Source: Fistularia commersonii (lineage: Eukaryota; Chordata; Actinopteri; Syngnathiformes; Fistulariidae). Taken from it: 64,000 nucleotides of DNA. The notes beneath the pieces are model-generated. The model was not told the origin of the DNA, made no database searches, and saw only the letters and a list, made by a program, of their open reading frames with translations. The DNA lies in assembly GCA_037954325.1 (NCBI GenBank), contig JBBMNZ010000001.1, forward strand, positions 6,358,874 to 6,422,873. The letters are read 5' to 3'. Below, one piece after another: positions 1-10,786 of the stretch. Position 1 is the first letter of the stretch. Each line of letters starts with the position of its first letter. The position numbers and the translations under genes were made by a program.

Positions 1-626
1 CCTGCTTCACGGCTATCTGACTACCATATTGATCACATTTGATCGGGCTCTCGTCAATAGAATCGTTGCTAAAACGTTGCCTTGAGATGAGACGTCTTCT
101 CTGCTCATTTATTGCTGCTCATTAGTGTTAGTGCTTGTCTGTATATACGAAATATATATATATTGAGTTCGGTCAAATCGGTAAATTTTAACAAGATGCG
201 AGTCGCTTCAGCCCAGTTTGGCTCATGCGTTGCTTTTTTTCGCCACGACTGTTTTCACCAGCTGCAATGATGGATTCCGGATTACATGGCAATTAAGCCG
301 GTTAGTAGTGTTATCATTTTTAAAAAACATTTCGGATAAGTATTTGCGAATGCCTCCTTCGAGGAATCTTGGAAAGACATACATCCCAAAAATGAAAATA
401 AGGAATCGGAAGTTTGGAGGCTTTAAATAGCAGTCTGACTTCTGAGTTTTGTTTGTTTCGCAGCCCTGAGCAAACTCGGCTTCACGGGCCGTGCACGTTA
501 TAAAACGTCTGCACGACACGGCGACCCAGTTTGCAACATTCAGGGGCTTGTGGTGACCTTAAGTGGGAGCTTGTATCAAAAACCATGTCTGGTTAGAGTA
601 GCACTGCCGCCCCTGCTATTGTCAGT

Positions 627-803
627 CTGTGTGTGTGTGTGTGTGTATGTGTGTGCACGTGTGCGAACACGTGTGTGCACGTGCCTTTTTTAACCACCTG
701 CCTATCTCTACTTTATATCATCTTCGAGTCAGACTTACCTGCCACCCATCAATGTTCAAGGTGACACTGACATGCAGAGAAAACTGTCACTACACTCCAA
801 CCT

Positions 804-834
<31 letters not shown>

Positions 835-842
835 ATACACAC
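627..842. repeat. (GT)n and (AC)n pair
   Basis: A GT tract with variants (about 627-676) is followed by an AC tract (803-842). On one strand the two are complementary, separated by about 130 bases. The short open frames here are translations of the dinucleotides and not genes. Confidence 0.9.
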
Positions 843-1442
843 CGTCTGCAACCGTTTCTTTCTTTTTTTTCTTTCTTTTTTCTTCCTCCCAGAGCCTTGA
901 CAGCTCAAACACAGACGTTTTTGTTCAGGGGGCGGCAGGTTTGGTGGGGTAATTTTATCAGCCAAAGACAGACTCAGGATTTACGTTTCTTTTTTTTTTT
1001 CTTTGAAAAAAGCAACTGCTACTTTTCAGGTATATCAAATCAATATAATCTGTCTTTTATTGTATTAAGAAAATGTTGGCTCTACTTTAATTGAGCCATT
1101 TTTCTGCAGATAGGAACACAAAGAAAGAAAACGCTGACTACAAAGCGGCCGATCAGAAATTATGAGTAAATCACGTATTGAATTTGGACGAATGTTATAG
1201 GCAGAGACGCTCTGGTGATGATAATGGAAATCCTGCCATTGTTTGCTGACACAATCGCTTTCACTTTAAAAGCACTGCACGTTCACACGACGGCGGCATC
1301 GGAGCCCGCGGACAACGCGGCGCAAGATGGTAGCTGATGAGAGGACAACGATGAAAGCGACTCCGACCTTGTGCAAATGACGGTGTACTTTGTTTTATAA
1401 CACATTATTGAGGTATTAACAGCTAAAAAAAATATTGTCGGT

Positions 1443-1615
1443 ATCACATCTGTGAAGGTTCTCAGTCATCTAGGTACTAGTTGATCCTTGTCAAATGTTA
1501 TCATGGCAACTGGACTTGATTTCTTCTCTTGAGGATGTTCCACCTCTCATCCTAAGGCTTCTTCAACTCTAGACTGGCGGCAGTTTTCGATATGCAACTG
1601 CTGGGGTTTGTCAAT
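1443..1615. repeat. Dispersed repeat fragment, copy 1
   Basis: This stretch contains GGCAACTGGACTTGATTTCT, a GATGTTCCACCTCTCATCC block and AAGGCTTCTTCAA. A diverged form of the same string recurs at 2500-2610, on the other side of the Tigger-like element. I recall the motif from fish dispersed repeats but cannot name the family. Confidence 0.55.
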
Positions 1616-1712
1616 GAGTTGTTTTGCAGAAACTATGTTGAATGGGGTTACTGTGATAATGTGGGCACTGTTAGGGGGAAAAGGTAGTAATTCTTGAGTT
1701 ACAATTTGGGTA

Positions 1713-2280
1713 CAGTGATCCCTCGCTATAACGCGGTTTACTTTTCACGGTTTCGCTCTTTCACGGATTTGCATCGTGCATTGTGTTCTGCATTCTGATT
1801 GGCTAAAAAGACACTCCGCTTCTTCTCTACCTGTGCGTCAATAACATTGTAGTTTAATATGTACACGTACGTAAAACAGCTTGCCAAATTTACATTACGT
1901 ACGTGCAAATTCTCTTGCAATTTGGAGTTTCTCTAAAACCCATAATGTTGACAAAACGCTCTGGACCGACAAAAGCACCTGTGGCAGGGCCCAAAAGGCA
2001 GCGGAAGATGCTATCTATCGCAAATAAAGTTAAACTTCTGGACATGCTAAGGGAAGGTAAAAGCTATGCGGCTGTAGGTCGGCATTACGGAATTAATGAA
2101 TCTTCCGTTCGTTCCATAAAGAAGGAAGAAAATAACATTAGGATCACAGCAGCAATGTATGATAGAGTATTTAATTGTATAATAATTGTAAAAAAAAAAA
2201 AAAAGGTTTCTACTTCACGGATTTTGCCTATCACGGGTTCTTTTTGGAACGTAACCCCCACGAAAAACAAGGGTATACTG
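1713..2280 (+). mobile_element. Internally deleted Tigger-like (pogo) DNA transposon
   Basis: The left end starts CAGTGATCCCTCGCTATAAC; the right end, read in reverse, starts CAGTATACCCTTGTTTTTCG and goes on into a GGGGGTTACGTTCC motif typical of Tigger termini. A TA dinucleotide flanks both ends (1711-1712 and 2281-2282), as expected for TA target duplication. Inside, a frame from about 1945 encodes MLTKRSGPTKAPVAGPKRQR, then LSIANKVKLLDMLREGKSYA and VGRHYGINESSVRSI. This is the N-terminal CENP-B/psq-type helix-turn-helix of Tigger transposases. The frame runs into a poly-A and the right terminus, so the catalytic DDE domain is missing. The element is a non-autonomous relic. Confidence 0.85.
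1945..2154 (+). pseudogene. Tigger transposase N-terminal fragment (helix-turn-helix only)
   Basis: About 70 codons remain. They include the DNA-binding segment SIANKVKLLDMLREGKSYAA followed by VGRHYGINESSVRSIKKEE. The reading frame in this part has no disabling change, but there is no catalytic domain. The product would at best bind transposon ends; I see no evidence that it is expressed. Confidence 0.75.
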
Positions 2281-2499
2281 TACTGCTAAAGTGTGGATTG
2301 TGCAAAACAAATGAAACCTGTTTGATCACTTGGGCTGAAGCTCAGATGAAGATCGCCGGGGCCCGGTCGCAGTTGTGGATCTCTCCGGGTGCGGATATCT
2401 TAGGTTGGATCTAAGCCCAGCATTGTCTGTTCAGAGACGTTTTTTTTCTGTTTTGAGAGAGATGGATTCTTCATGTACTCCGAAAAATCCCAGGAGCCT

Positions 2500-2610
2500 C
2501 GTGGAGCTGAAGAAGCCTCTTGGTCGATCTTTGTCAAATCTTATAGCGGCAACTGGACTTCCCTTGAAGATGTTCTTCCAAGAGGCTTCTGCAATTGTTA
2601 AAGACTGCTG
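2500..2610. repeat. Dispersed repeat fragment, copy 2
   Basis: GGCAACTGGACTTCCCTTGA, followed by GATGTTCTTCCAAGAGGCTT, parallels 1505-1565 in the same orientation. Confidence 0.5.
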
Positions 2611-4429
2611 AGAATTTCAGGATATAATTGCAAGGGTTGGGGGTTTGGGCCTAGTCAGTTTTGTTGATGTGCATGCTGTCTGTTTATTTATTTATTTTTT
2701 GACATTATGACCGTTACGCTGCTGCGACAAAGGAATTTCCACCATGGGGATCAATATAGTTTATCTTATCTTAAATGTAAGAATCCAGGGAACTCAGCTG
2801 AGTTGGATAGGTAATCGTAAGGTTAACGAGAGGTGAAACATCTTCATGAAAAGAGAGCAAGTCCAGTTGCCAAGAGTTGACAATGGTAATCCCAGTATCC
2901 CAGCTAAGCGGTCCATAACGAAGACCCCAGAGAGTGGCCATTATCTTTTCTGCCACAGAGCCAGGAAGCCACAGGAGGCCAAAAACAGGCCTACCCCTTG
3001 ATACTGACATGTAAACCTGCCGGGCAAAAGCTACGGAGGTCGGCCAAGCCGGGACTAAAAAAAAAGCAAACGGTACTTTCATAGCACAGCACAACTAAAT
3101 CAGAGAATCTTTCTCCGCAAGGGGGAGGAAAGGCGTCCGAAGAATGATGGCCTGAACCAGCTCGGGAATTGACATTGCGGGAAAATGTGCAGAATGTCTG
3201 ACACTCGGGTTCTGCATGGTTGTTGCTACCAACCTAAATGGAAGGCATATGACGCTAAGAGACTTGTTACTGTGGAAACACACTCATTAAGTAGAGCTGT
3301 GGTCATGTCTCAGTAACTCCACAGGAGGTGAAACACAACATTGTATAGATCGCTGCATTATGTCAATAAGAATTTTGGTCATAAATGCTTTCTCTTCCTT
3401 AATTAAAGCACTTTTGATGATTCCTGTACCCGCAGACGTACGACATCACCGAAGTTCCTCAGAGCAGACTGTGTCACTGTCAATTCAGATCGAGTTTTTA
3501 GTTGTGGTTTGATGGTCTAGATTATAATTAGGGCCCATATCCTTGAAGACCAGTTTAGCCTGACTAGCTAGGGGTCAACTTCATCCTCCACCTTCAAATA
3601 AAAACTAGGTCGTCTATAATATTGACCTTAATGGAGGCTGAAGAGAAAGCTCCAATTTCTTAAAAAGACCCAAATGAGGTTTTTCAGAATGAAAAGTTTG
3701 GAGAACTAAGTTCTAAGAACCCAAATTCCATTCAAGGAACCAGCCTCCTTCAGTGAAATCATTTAGTAGAAAGATCCTGCCTAAGAATAGGAGCTAAAAT
3801 ACTTCTAGGAAGTGACGTCAGTGGTCCTGAGTTTCTACTGTGTCTAAATGTGTGAAAAAACTGCCTAAAAAGGTTCTAGGCAATGTCAAAAAGGTCCATG
3901 AGTGCAAAAGGGGCTCCACGTCGGCCTTTCCCGTAGCTGTGACGAAGATATAGAAAACGTGTCATGCTAAAAAGAACAAGTAATAAGCCGGAATTTGCCA
4001 AATGACGAACAACAACGTCCTCAGCAACAGAATGATGTCAACATAATTTGTTTCGGAGGCCCCCTCGAATCTTTTTTGTTGGTGTCCAGCTACTTTCAAA
4101 AACAATGTAAATGCTCAGTGCAGCACGTAAACATATCCCACAACTTCATCCATCTCTTTCATCGAGCGGCCGCTACAGAGATAGGGGAGGCTGCGTCAAT
4201 CTGTCTTTGTGGCAGATGACGCCAGTGTTGCTCTGATGGTAGTTTTTCTGCAATTTCCACAACTTCACTACAACGTGAGTGCTTCAACGTTTAATTTCAA
4301 AGTTGGCAAGAAACTAACTTTTTTGCAGAGGAGGAAGTATTTTCAGACCAGTACAACAACAACAACAAAAAAAAACACAAATCTGACAGCAAGTCAAAAG
4401 CCCTGGACAATTTGCACACTTTGGGAGTC

Positions 4430-4640
4430 TTAATGTTCATTCGCTCATTCATTTTCTGCAGCTTTATCTGGGGGCGGTTACCAGGGTCCCTCCCCACAGC
4501 CACTTCTTCCAGCTCTTCCAGGGGGATCCAAGGCGTGTCTTGGGTCTCCTCTAGGGCCTTATCCCTGTGGAATGTGCCCGTAACACCTCACCAGGTAGGC
4601 TTCCAGGTGGTACCCTACTCTTAGCCCCTCCCATATGGTT
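4430..4640 (-). mobile_element. Diverged LINE 3'-end fragment
   Basis: The plus strand reads TCTGCAGCTTTATCTGGGGG, then blocks resembling CAGCTCTTCCAGGGGGATCC and AACACCTCACCAGGTAGGCT. These match, with divergence, the clearer fragment at 62745-63115, whose minus strand encodes the C-terminal end of a fish LINE reverse transcriptase. Here no frame is intact. Confidence 0.55.
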
Positions 4641-4975
4641 AAAGCTATCCAACAAGACCTCGAGACAGTTAAACCCCTACATTTGGGGCAGGATCCCAGC
4701 CCCCTACCCGGAGAGGGCACTTTGACTGACTAAGGACCACCAAATCCCTGGAAATTACAGGTGGTGGGGGAACAAGTGAGAGGTCAGCAACCTTTCCATG
4801 TTGTTGACTCACTGTCATGAAAACATGTTGATGATGACAGCGGAACACTTTGATTCTGAGACACATCTGCGTGGTATTTCGGCGATGGTCGTGTCTAAGT
4901 GCAACTCAATCAAGGAGTAGCTAAATCATCAGTCTGAGACAGACGCATCGGTGAATGAATGAATTAACAAATCAA

Positions 4976-5216
4976 TGAATCCATCCATCCATCCATCCAT
5001 CCATCCATCCATCCATCCATCCATCCATCCATCCATCCATCCGTCAACCACCCAACCAACTAACCAAGCAACAAAGGAACCAAGCAACCGACCAACCAAC
5101 CAACCGACCAACCAACCGACCGACCAACCAACCAACCAACCAATCAACCAATCAACCAAGCAATCAACCAACCAATCAACAAATCAACCAACCAACCAAC
5201 CGGCCAACCAATTAAT
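4976..5216. repeat. (ATCC)n array followed by a degenerate (CCAA)n array
   Basis: Pure ATCC/CATC units run from about 4976 to 5042. A 170-base tract of CCAA units with CCGA, TCAA and GCAA variants follows. Open frames through it encode only repeats such as NQPTNQPTD on one strand and GWLVGWLVG on the other, and are not genes. Confidence 0.9.
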
Positions 5217-6262
5217 TCAAACTGTGACACCATCTGGTTGTAAAAAGTATTTCGTTCTCCCAAGTACAAAAAGCTTCAAAGCGTGTGATCGTATAGGGAC
5301 CCCAAAGGAAATCTGAAATGGAAGAGGGTTTTAAAGTGACCATAAAGTCCCAAAAATCCCCCAAAATTCCCACTACCCAGCAAGAAAATGAAAGGGAGAA
5401 TTTAGGAGATAGGAGTTAGATGACTTTGTAAGACGCTGTCGAGGTCTCCTACAAAAAAAAAAATCAGTCACAAGTAAATTTGAATCAAGAAAGTGATGGA
5501 GATGTGCGCTACATGGCAGGGAGTTGGCAAAAAAATGGCAGGGCAGCTGGAAGAAATTAGTGATAACACTAGAAGTAGCGTGAAAATAAAACAAGAAATT
5601 CTGTAAAATGAACAAGGGATTAATTCATTCAGATATTGAGGATGAGATGAGGAACATCTATCCTCGGTATATTCATAAATGTGCAGCTACAGTGATGAAA
5701 TTGTAGTTTTAGAGAAAATTACATAAACAGTCTACATTAGTGATAATCCTTTTCAATTAACAAGGTGAAATTGATAATAGTACAATTGATATTTCCTCTC
5801 CTTTCAGATTGAGAATTGGATGTTCATCTGTCACAAGTGTAACTTAAAAAGGCAATGTATCAAAATTATAGGCTGATTTGAGTCTGAAAAAAACAATTAT
5901 CGCATTTTATCGACTTTGAGCAGTGACAAAGTAAGTTTGTGATGTCACTGTTTTTCTATCCGGAAAATAAAATCCGCTGGACTGAGTTGCATTCATGATC
6001 CGTCAGGCTGACTGTGCTATTTATCAGGATTTTATTTTCTATTTTAATATTATGCCTGTCGACTTCAATTTTAATCTGATTTGGGAAAAAAAAGAAGCTC
6101 TCACTTCATTGATTCATTTTATTTCATTTCTCTGCAAACTCAGTTGTTTTGAACCTTCCGTACTGCATATGATGCAGTTCTACTGCAATGCGGAACTGGA
6201 GTACCTCGATATCTAGGGAAATTAAAGTATGAACATATATATCTATATCTATCTATATTTGT

Positions 6263-6323
6263 GGAGTTGGAAAAAAAATATATACATATATATGTATATA
6301 TATGTGAATTTTTTTTCAACTCC
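6263..6323. repeat. Short inverted repeat (hairpin) with AT spacer
   Basis: GGAGTTGGAAAAAAAAT at 6263 is matched by ATTTTTTTTCAACTCC ending at 6323. The arms are about 16 bases and the spacer is (TA)-rich. It lies about 220 bases below the last exon donor, inside intron sequence. Confidence 0.75.
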
Positions 6324-6543
6324 ATCTATCAAGGGGAGTGTCAGAAAATTGAATATACATATATATTGTTAAACAATGAATAGGGGCTGGCGTCAATCTC
6401 AGCGGACATTGGACGAGAGGCGGGGTTTAACCTCGACAGGTCCACTGTCAATCACACCATCAGCTGTCAATCAACATGGCCACCACGGTAGCCACCCAAC
6501 CGCTCGCTCACTCATTCACGGGTGACGGGATCGATCCACGTAC

Positions 6544-6625
6544 CTCGTATATGTCCATGTCCTCTGGGTTCTCCCATTTTCCCCGAGCTGCGGGGGCGAC
6601 GGGGACGACCACAATGTAGTACCAC
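6544..6625 (-). CDS. ptprf: ptprf exon: membrane-proximal ectodomain
   Basis: This 82-bp exon starts in phase 2 and ends in phase 0. The split codon gives Arg, followed by WYYIVVVPVAPAARGKWENP and EDMDIYE. RW-YIVVVP is the start of the LAR membrane-proximal domain, upstream of the region where furin-type processing occurs in the family. The acceptor is CATGCAG and the donor GTACGT. The stretch after VVVP is a few residues shorter than I remember for human LAR and lacks an obvious equivalent of its Gly-Ser-rich segment. The next exon, expected to encode the basic processing site and the LKPY-A region, was not found between here and position 1. Confidence 0.92.
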
Positions 6626-9208
6626 CTGCATGGGATGCACAACTGCGTTACACAAAGCATGGATACAAAGACAAACATCGCAAAGAAACAAAACAAAACC
6701 AATAGCTTGTAAGTGAATTGTTATTGCAGCTGTTGTGGTTACAGGTTGTAATCTCTGTGGTGTTACCCTTCGGCAGATGAATGTATTGTTTAGCGTTGGG
6801 GTCTCCTGTGGAAGATAATCACCCAAGAGGTCACCTACCAGATGAGAAGATAATACGCCTGCGTTGTAAAGGCATTGGAGACTGTTGGTAAACTATTGAT
6901 TTTTACAGATAGAGGACCCCACTCGATTGACCGCTTTAAGGTCTTTAACCTAGCTTGTATATTATTTACATGCAGTGCGGGTCGGTTAAGTCGCTCCCAC
7001 TTTCCAAACAGTCCAATATGGCGACTCGATCAACTGCCGTTTCCTAGAAACACCTCAGGTACTGCGCTCCAAAAATATTTTTCCGGGATTTGACATCAAA
7101 AGGTGTATTGACTGACAACGATTATGAAAATAGCTAACGGGAAAAAAGTCCCTCTGCAGGCAGATGTATTTGTGTAAAGAACACCCAAACAAAAAATTTA
7201 TTAAGATACTAAAATGACTACAAAAACACTTTGGACCCGAAATGGCTTCGAACAATACTTTACTTGCTGCGACTTGCAAAAACAGGAATAGGGTCCCAAT
7301 CAGAGCCGTGAGATGTTAAAATAGAGGCGGTAAAACATGACGGACTTCGGAATAAATAATTAAAAAGTGTGGAAGAAAAAGTATAATCAAATAGAGTCTA
7401 GATAGGGGAAAAAGTCAGGTGTTTCAATTTTTCACTAAACAATGGCAACAAGTCTGGTGATTCATCTTTTTGTTAAACAATTAGGTCTTGATTTTTTTCT
7501 ATTTTTTAAACATTTTTAATAGGTTTACTTTATTCTCTATTTTTTAACTCTGGAAATAGCCTGGTGTCTCCAAAGTCTGGTGTTTTATTTTTTCTTTAAA
7601 TAATGTTGTAAAATGTTCATTTTCACAATTCTTTTCACACGGGAAAAGTTTGGTGTTTTCTATATCCTCTAAACCCCATTATAAAGTCTTGTGTTTTTTT
7701 TTTTTTAATTTTGAAGTACTAGTGATAAGTCTGGAATTTCTTCTGTTTTCAAACACTCGTGAAAAGTTGGCCTTTTAGCTATTCTTTTAACACTAGGAAT
7801 AGCCTGGTGGTGTCTGTATTTTAAATAATGATGCCAAGTCTGATCTTTTACATATTTTGTGAAGAATCTTGTAAAGTTTTCTTTTTTTCTCTATTCTTTT
7901 AATACTAAAAATAGTCTGATGGTTTTACACATTCCATAAATGCTGTTATAAAGTCTGGTGAATTTCTATTTTCTATGTTTTCTGTTTTTTTAAGCCAGAT
8001 GAAAAGATTACTTTATTTCCCTTTTTTAAAAAAAAAAAAAAAAATTCTTTCTATTTGCGAATGGTCTCTTTTTTTGTCTATTCTTTAAACACCTTCTATT
8101 TTTTTTTTTTTTTTTAAATCAGTGTTACAAAATCTGATGTTTTGTGAAAACAAGGCTATAAATCCCGGCATATTATGGGAGTGAAGTAGCTTTGAAAAAA
8201 CAAATAATAAGGTGAAGCCTCGACGGGGTTACACAGAAACAGGAAAAAATACAATTGAGGTATTTCATCTGAACGCAGTATTGCAATTTTGCCATTTGCC
8301 TGAAACCTTTTCTTCTCCACCAAATGACCAAGGTAGTAGCTATATTATTTCAAGTATACATAATCCACTTCAAATAAACACATGATTGCTGACTGTATTT
8401 CCCACGAAGCTTTCTCTTTATTCCATATCGTCCTCCACAAGCGTCTGATAACAAAAACGCTCAATTTGTGGAAAAAAAAACAACTTGGGTTTGCAAAAAT
8501 TAGTCACCATATTAAGAGCATGAGCACGGCAAAGTCCCAGAAAGGGGCGAAATATTTGTTTACTGTGAAATCTCCAGGTGATAGTCTGGCCCCCACTGCA
8601 GTGAGTACGACTGTTGAAAAAAAGATTCTGCTCCATCTAGCAAAATAATACTGGAAACAGAAAATACACAGATATATACATATAAATGGCCCGGTCTGCT
8701 AGTGTGTGTGTGTGTGTGTGTGTGTATACATATATATGTGAGGAATATCAGTTGCCAATGTATGTTTGTTATTGAATAGCGACTGCTCTGAAATTGTAGA
8801 TATACGCATTTTGGTGTATATCAAGTATGTGTGTGGGTTTGTGCACGTACAATATATAAGTATACTAACATCAGTGTCTTTGCAGGGTTGTGATCCAATG
8901 ATTACTGGCTTGATATTGATGTGAAAATATGTGCATTTATGAGCATGTGCATGTGTGTGTGCATGCGCACATTCTTGTTTGTGTGTTTATGTGCATGTAG
9001 ATTTGTGTTTGGATGGGTGTGATTGTTTTTGCGACAGGTCTAATAGTGTGGGGAAAAAGGCGCATTATAGGTTTGTGTTGTGCATGCGTGCATGAATGGG
9101 ATTGAATCCAGTAGCATCATCATAAGAAAAAGGAACCAAATGGATTTTAACGCAAAGTAAAATATATTTTTCTACAATCTGTGTGCATCAGGTGGGGATT
9201 CGACTCAC
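6626..9208 (-). other. ptprf intron (2.6 kb)
   Basis: This intron joins the 9209-9465 exon (phase 2) to the 6544-6625 exon. It holds a degenerate T-rich array (7400-8165) and a (GT)n tract at 8702-8726, followed by GT-rich sequence to about 9090. No other gene was seen. Confidence 0.85.
7400..8165. repeat. Degenerate T-rich tandem array
   Basis: The phrase AAGTCTGGTG, or close variants (AAGTCTTGTG, AGTTTGGTGT, AAGTCTGGAA, AGTCTGATCT), recurs about ten times. Each is followed by T-rich sequence with TTCTATTTTTTAAAC-like blocks and TAAACA or TTAACACT, at irregular spacings of roughly 50 to 90 bases. This looks like an old minisatellite. It has no open frame and is not a family I can name. Confidence 0.65.
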
Positions 9209-9465
9209 CTGACAGGGGCTCCGGCAGGAACCCGGGGTAGACTGACCGTCACCCTGCCCCCCTCCTCCACATCCAGTGGGTACTGGGCGGGTTTGGCCCT
9301 CAGCAGGTCCGGGGCCGTTCGGATGGAGACCTGCTGCTGGAGGCCGCCGGCGCTGTTCCCGCGGCTCATCAGGACGAAGGAGTAGTCTGTGTCGGGCTGC
9401 AGCTGCGTGATCAGCTTCCTCTTCAGGTCGCCCTGCACCTCCACGCTCTGCTGGTTGTAGAGGAT
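9209..9465 (-). CDS. ptprf: ptprf exon: rest of FN3 domain 8 and start of membrane-proximal region
   Basis: This 257-bp exon starts in phase 0 (ILYNQQSVEVQGDLKRKLIT) and ends in phase 2 after AGAPV plus two bases. LQPDTDYSFVLMSRGNSAGG is the LAR-family FN3-8 F-strand with its conserved Tyr and RGNSAGGLQ motif; VSIRTAPDLL closes the domain. After it comes a divergent linker (AKPAQYPLDVEEGGRVTVSL) in the membrane-proximal region. The acceptor is CTTCAG and the donor GTGAGT. The exon is very GC-rich compared with its AT-rich introns, so a second frame is open over much of it; only this frame matches the family. Confidence 0.96.
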
Positions 9466-9593
9466 CTGAAGCGAGAACACACACATCCAGTCAGAAGCTG
9501 GTCAGATTCTACCAATCATAAACCTTAAAGAAAAAACTTCAAACTTCGGGTTGAATGAAGCTTTCATAATTAAGCTTTCATAATTTAACGATA

Positions 9594-9633
<40 letters not shown>

Positions 9634-9781
9634 TATATAAAATATTATTTACGAACTGCTATTGCTCCTTATTAGTGAAATTATGAAATCAATGTAGTTT
9701 TCTGTTTGTGTGTGTGTGTGTGTTTGTACTGAGGGTCTACTGAGACTTTAAGGGGCTGAGACCGAGTCTGGACGAGTCAAA

Positions 9782-9782
<1 letters not shown>

Positions 9783-9826
<44 letters not shown>

Positions 9827-9955
9827 AAAAGGTTGCCTCTTTGCTGAAGACATTGCAAGCCACGCTCATCGGCTTGAAATGAATGAATCGCTTTATGTGG
9901 AGCCTGAAGAGCTTAACCAGTGTTTTTTTTTTTTGTTAAACAAAAAAAAGTGCAT
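9783..9955. repeat. (AC)n-linked duplicated segment, copy A
   Basis: After the AC tract comes AAAGGTTGCCTCTTTGCTGA, then AGACATTGCAAGCCACGCTC, ATCGGCTTGAAATGAATGAA and TCGCTTTATGTGGAGCCTGA. The same ordered blocks occur in the same orientation at 13454-13630, so the two copies flank the 98-bp exon. Confidence 0.8.
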
Positions 9956-10682
9956 ATATACCTATATATAAAACACACAAAATATATATATACAGTATAT
10001 ATATAGTTTATATATAGAAAAAAAGTGGGGTAGGAGAATACAGATGAGGGTTAGATGGGGCAGATGATTGGCTGTGGTGACCCCTGAAGAAAAAGAAGAG
10101 GATAAAGCCAAAAAGTAGCAAAAGTGGTCTAAGTTGACTGCAGGAAAAAAAAAAAATAACGGTCTTGAGTACTAGGACACCGGGCTGTGCCACCAATATA
10201 ACGATATAAAAATATGCATATAATTTTAAAGAAAGGCAGAATGGAGCGCTTCCCCTCATATCAATCTAGGGATTAAAGAAGGAAAAAAGCATCAAACTCA
10301 ATTTGCAAGATTGAATTTCTGCATGCAATAAACGGAAGGGTCAGATTTGGGATTTCGTGTTCGTGAAGACGCATCTAGACGATTCTTACATGTATTATTT
10401 ATTAAATCTGTCCAGTCGGGGGGATTGAGGGTAAATCTGACTGGGATAAGATAATCGTGTATCTGTCTTTGGGGATAGAGTAAGATGCAGATTTGAGGAG
10501 TTTGGTGACAATAAATCTCAAGGTAGAGGCCAAAATCTTGGGAAGAGTCTCATTTCACTTTTAAAAACATAAAGAAGAAAAAGCTTTCACACACGAAACA
10601 ACGGCTCCTCTATTGCAATGACAAACCCAAGTCTTGTTTAATATGATACATGGCTTGTAATTACTCTGCTACACATTTATTG

Positions 10683-10736
10683 TATTTTATTTTATTTTAT
10701 TTTATTTTATTTTCCAGACACTATGTAATGCTGAGA

Positions 10737-10784
<48 letters not shown>
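10683..10784. repeat. (ATTTT)n and (AC)n microsatellites
   Basis: ATTTT units span 10683-10714 and a clean AC tract spans 10739-10784, with 24 bases between them. Confidence 0.95.

Positions 10785-10786
<2 letters not shown>

Larger units (their letters stand above)
1..6543. other. Intron sequence on the 3' side of the last recognised ptprf exon
   Basis: No coding exon was found in this stretch on either strand. It holds a (GT)n tract near 627-655 and an (AC)n tract at 803-842, two related repeat fragments (1443-1615, 2500-2610), a Tigger-like element, a LINE fragment (4430-4640) and tetranucleotide arrays (4976-5216). The parts at 2615-4420 and 5220-6230 are unremarkable AT-rich DNA in which I recognise nothing. 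That it is intron follows from the open donor at 6543, not from seeing the next exon. Confidence 0.6.

Noticed and set aside
2771..3283. Two adjoining minus-strand frames (107 and 62 codons) searched for the next ptprf exon
   Set aside because: Neither resembles the LAR membrane-proximal or transmembrane region, and the composition is ordinary intron.
4975..5316. A 113-codon frame rich in HPSI, NQPT repeats, antifreeze- or adhesin-like at first sight
   Set aside because: It is the translation of (CATC)n and (CCAA)n arrays; the opposite strand is equally open.
9188..9484. A 98-codon minus-strand frame overlapping the FN3-8 exon, and a similar one at 45296-45655 overlapping the first FN3-5 exon
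   Set aside because: Both are alternative frames of real exons. The frames matching LAR and keeping splice phase are the other ones.
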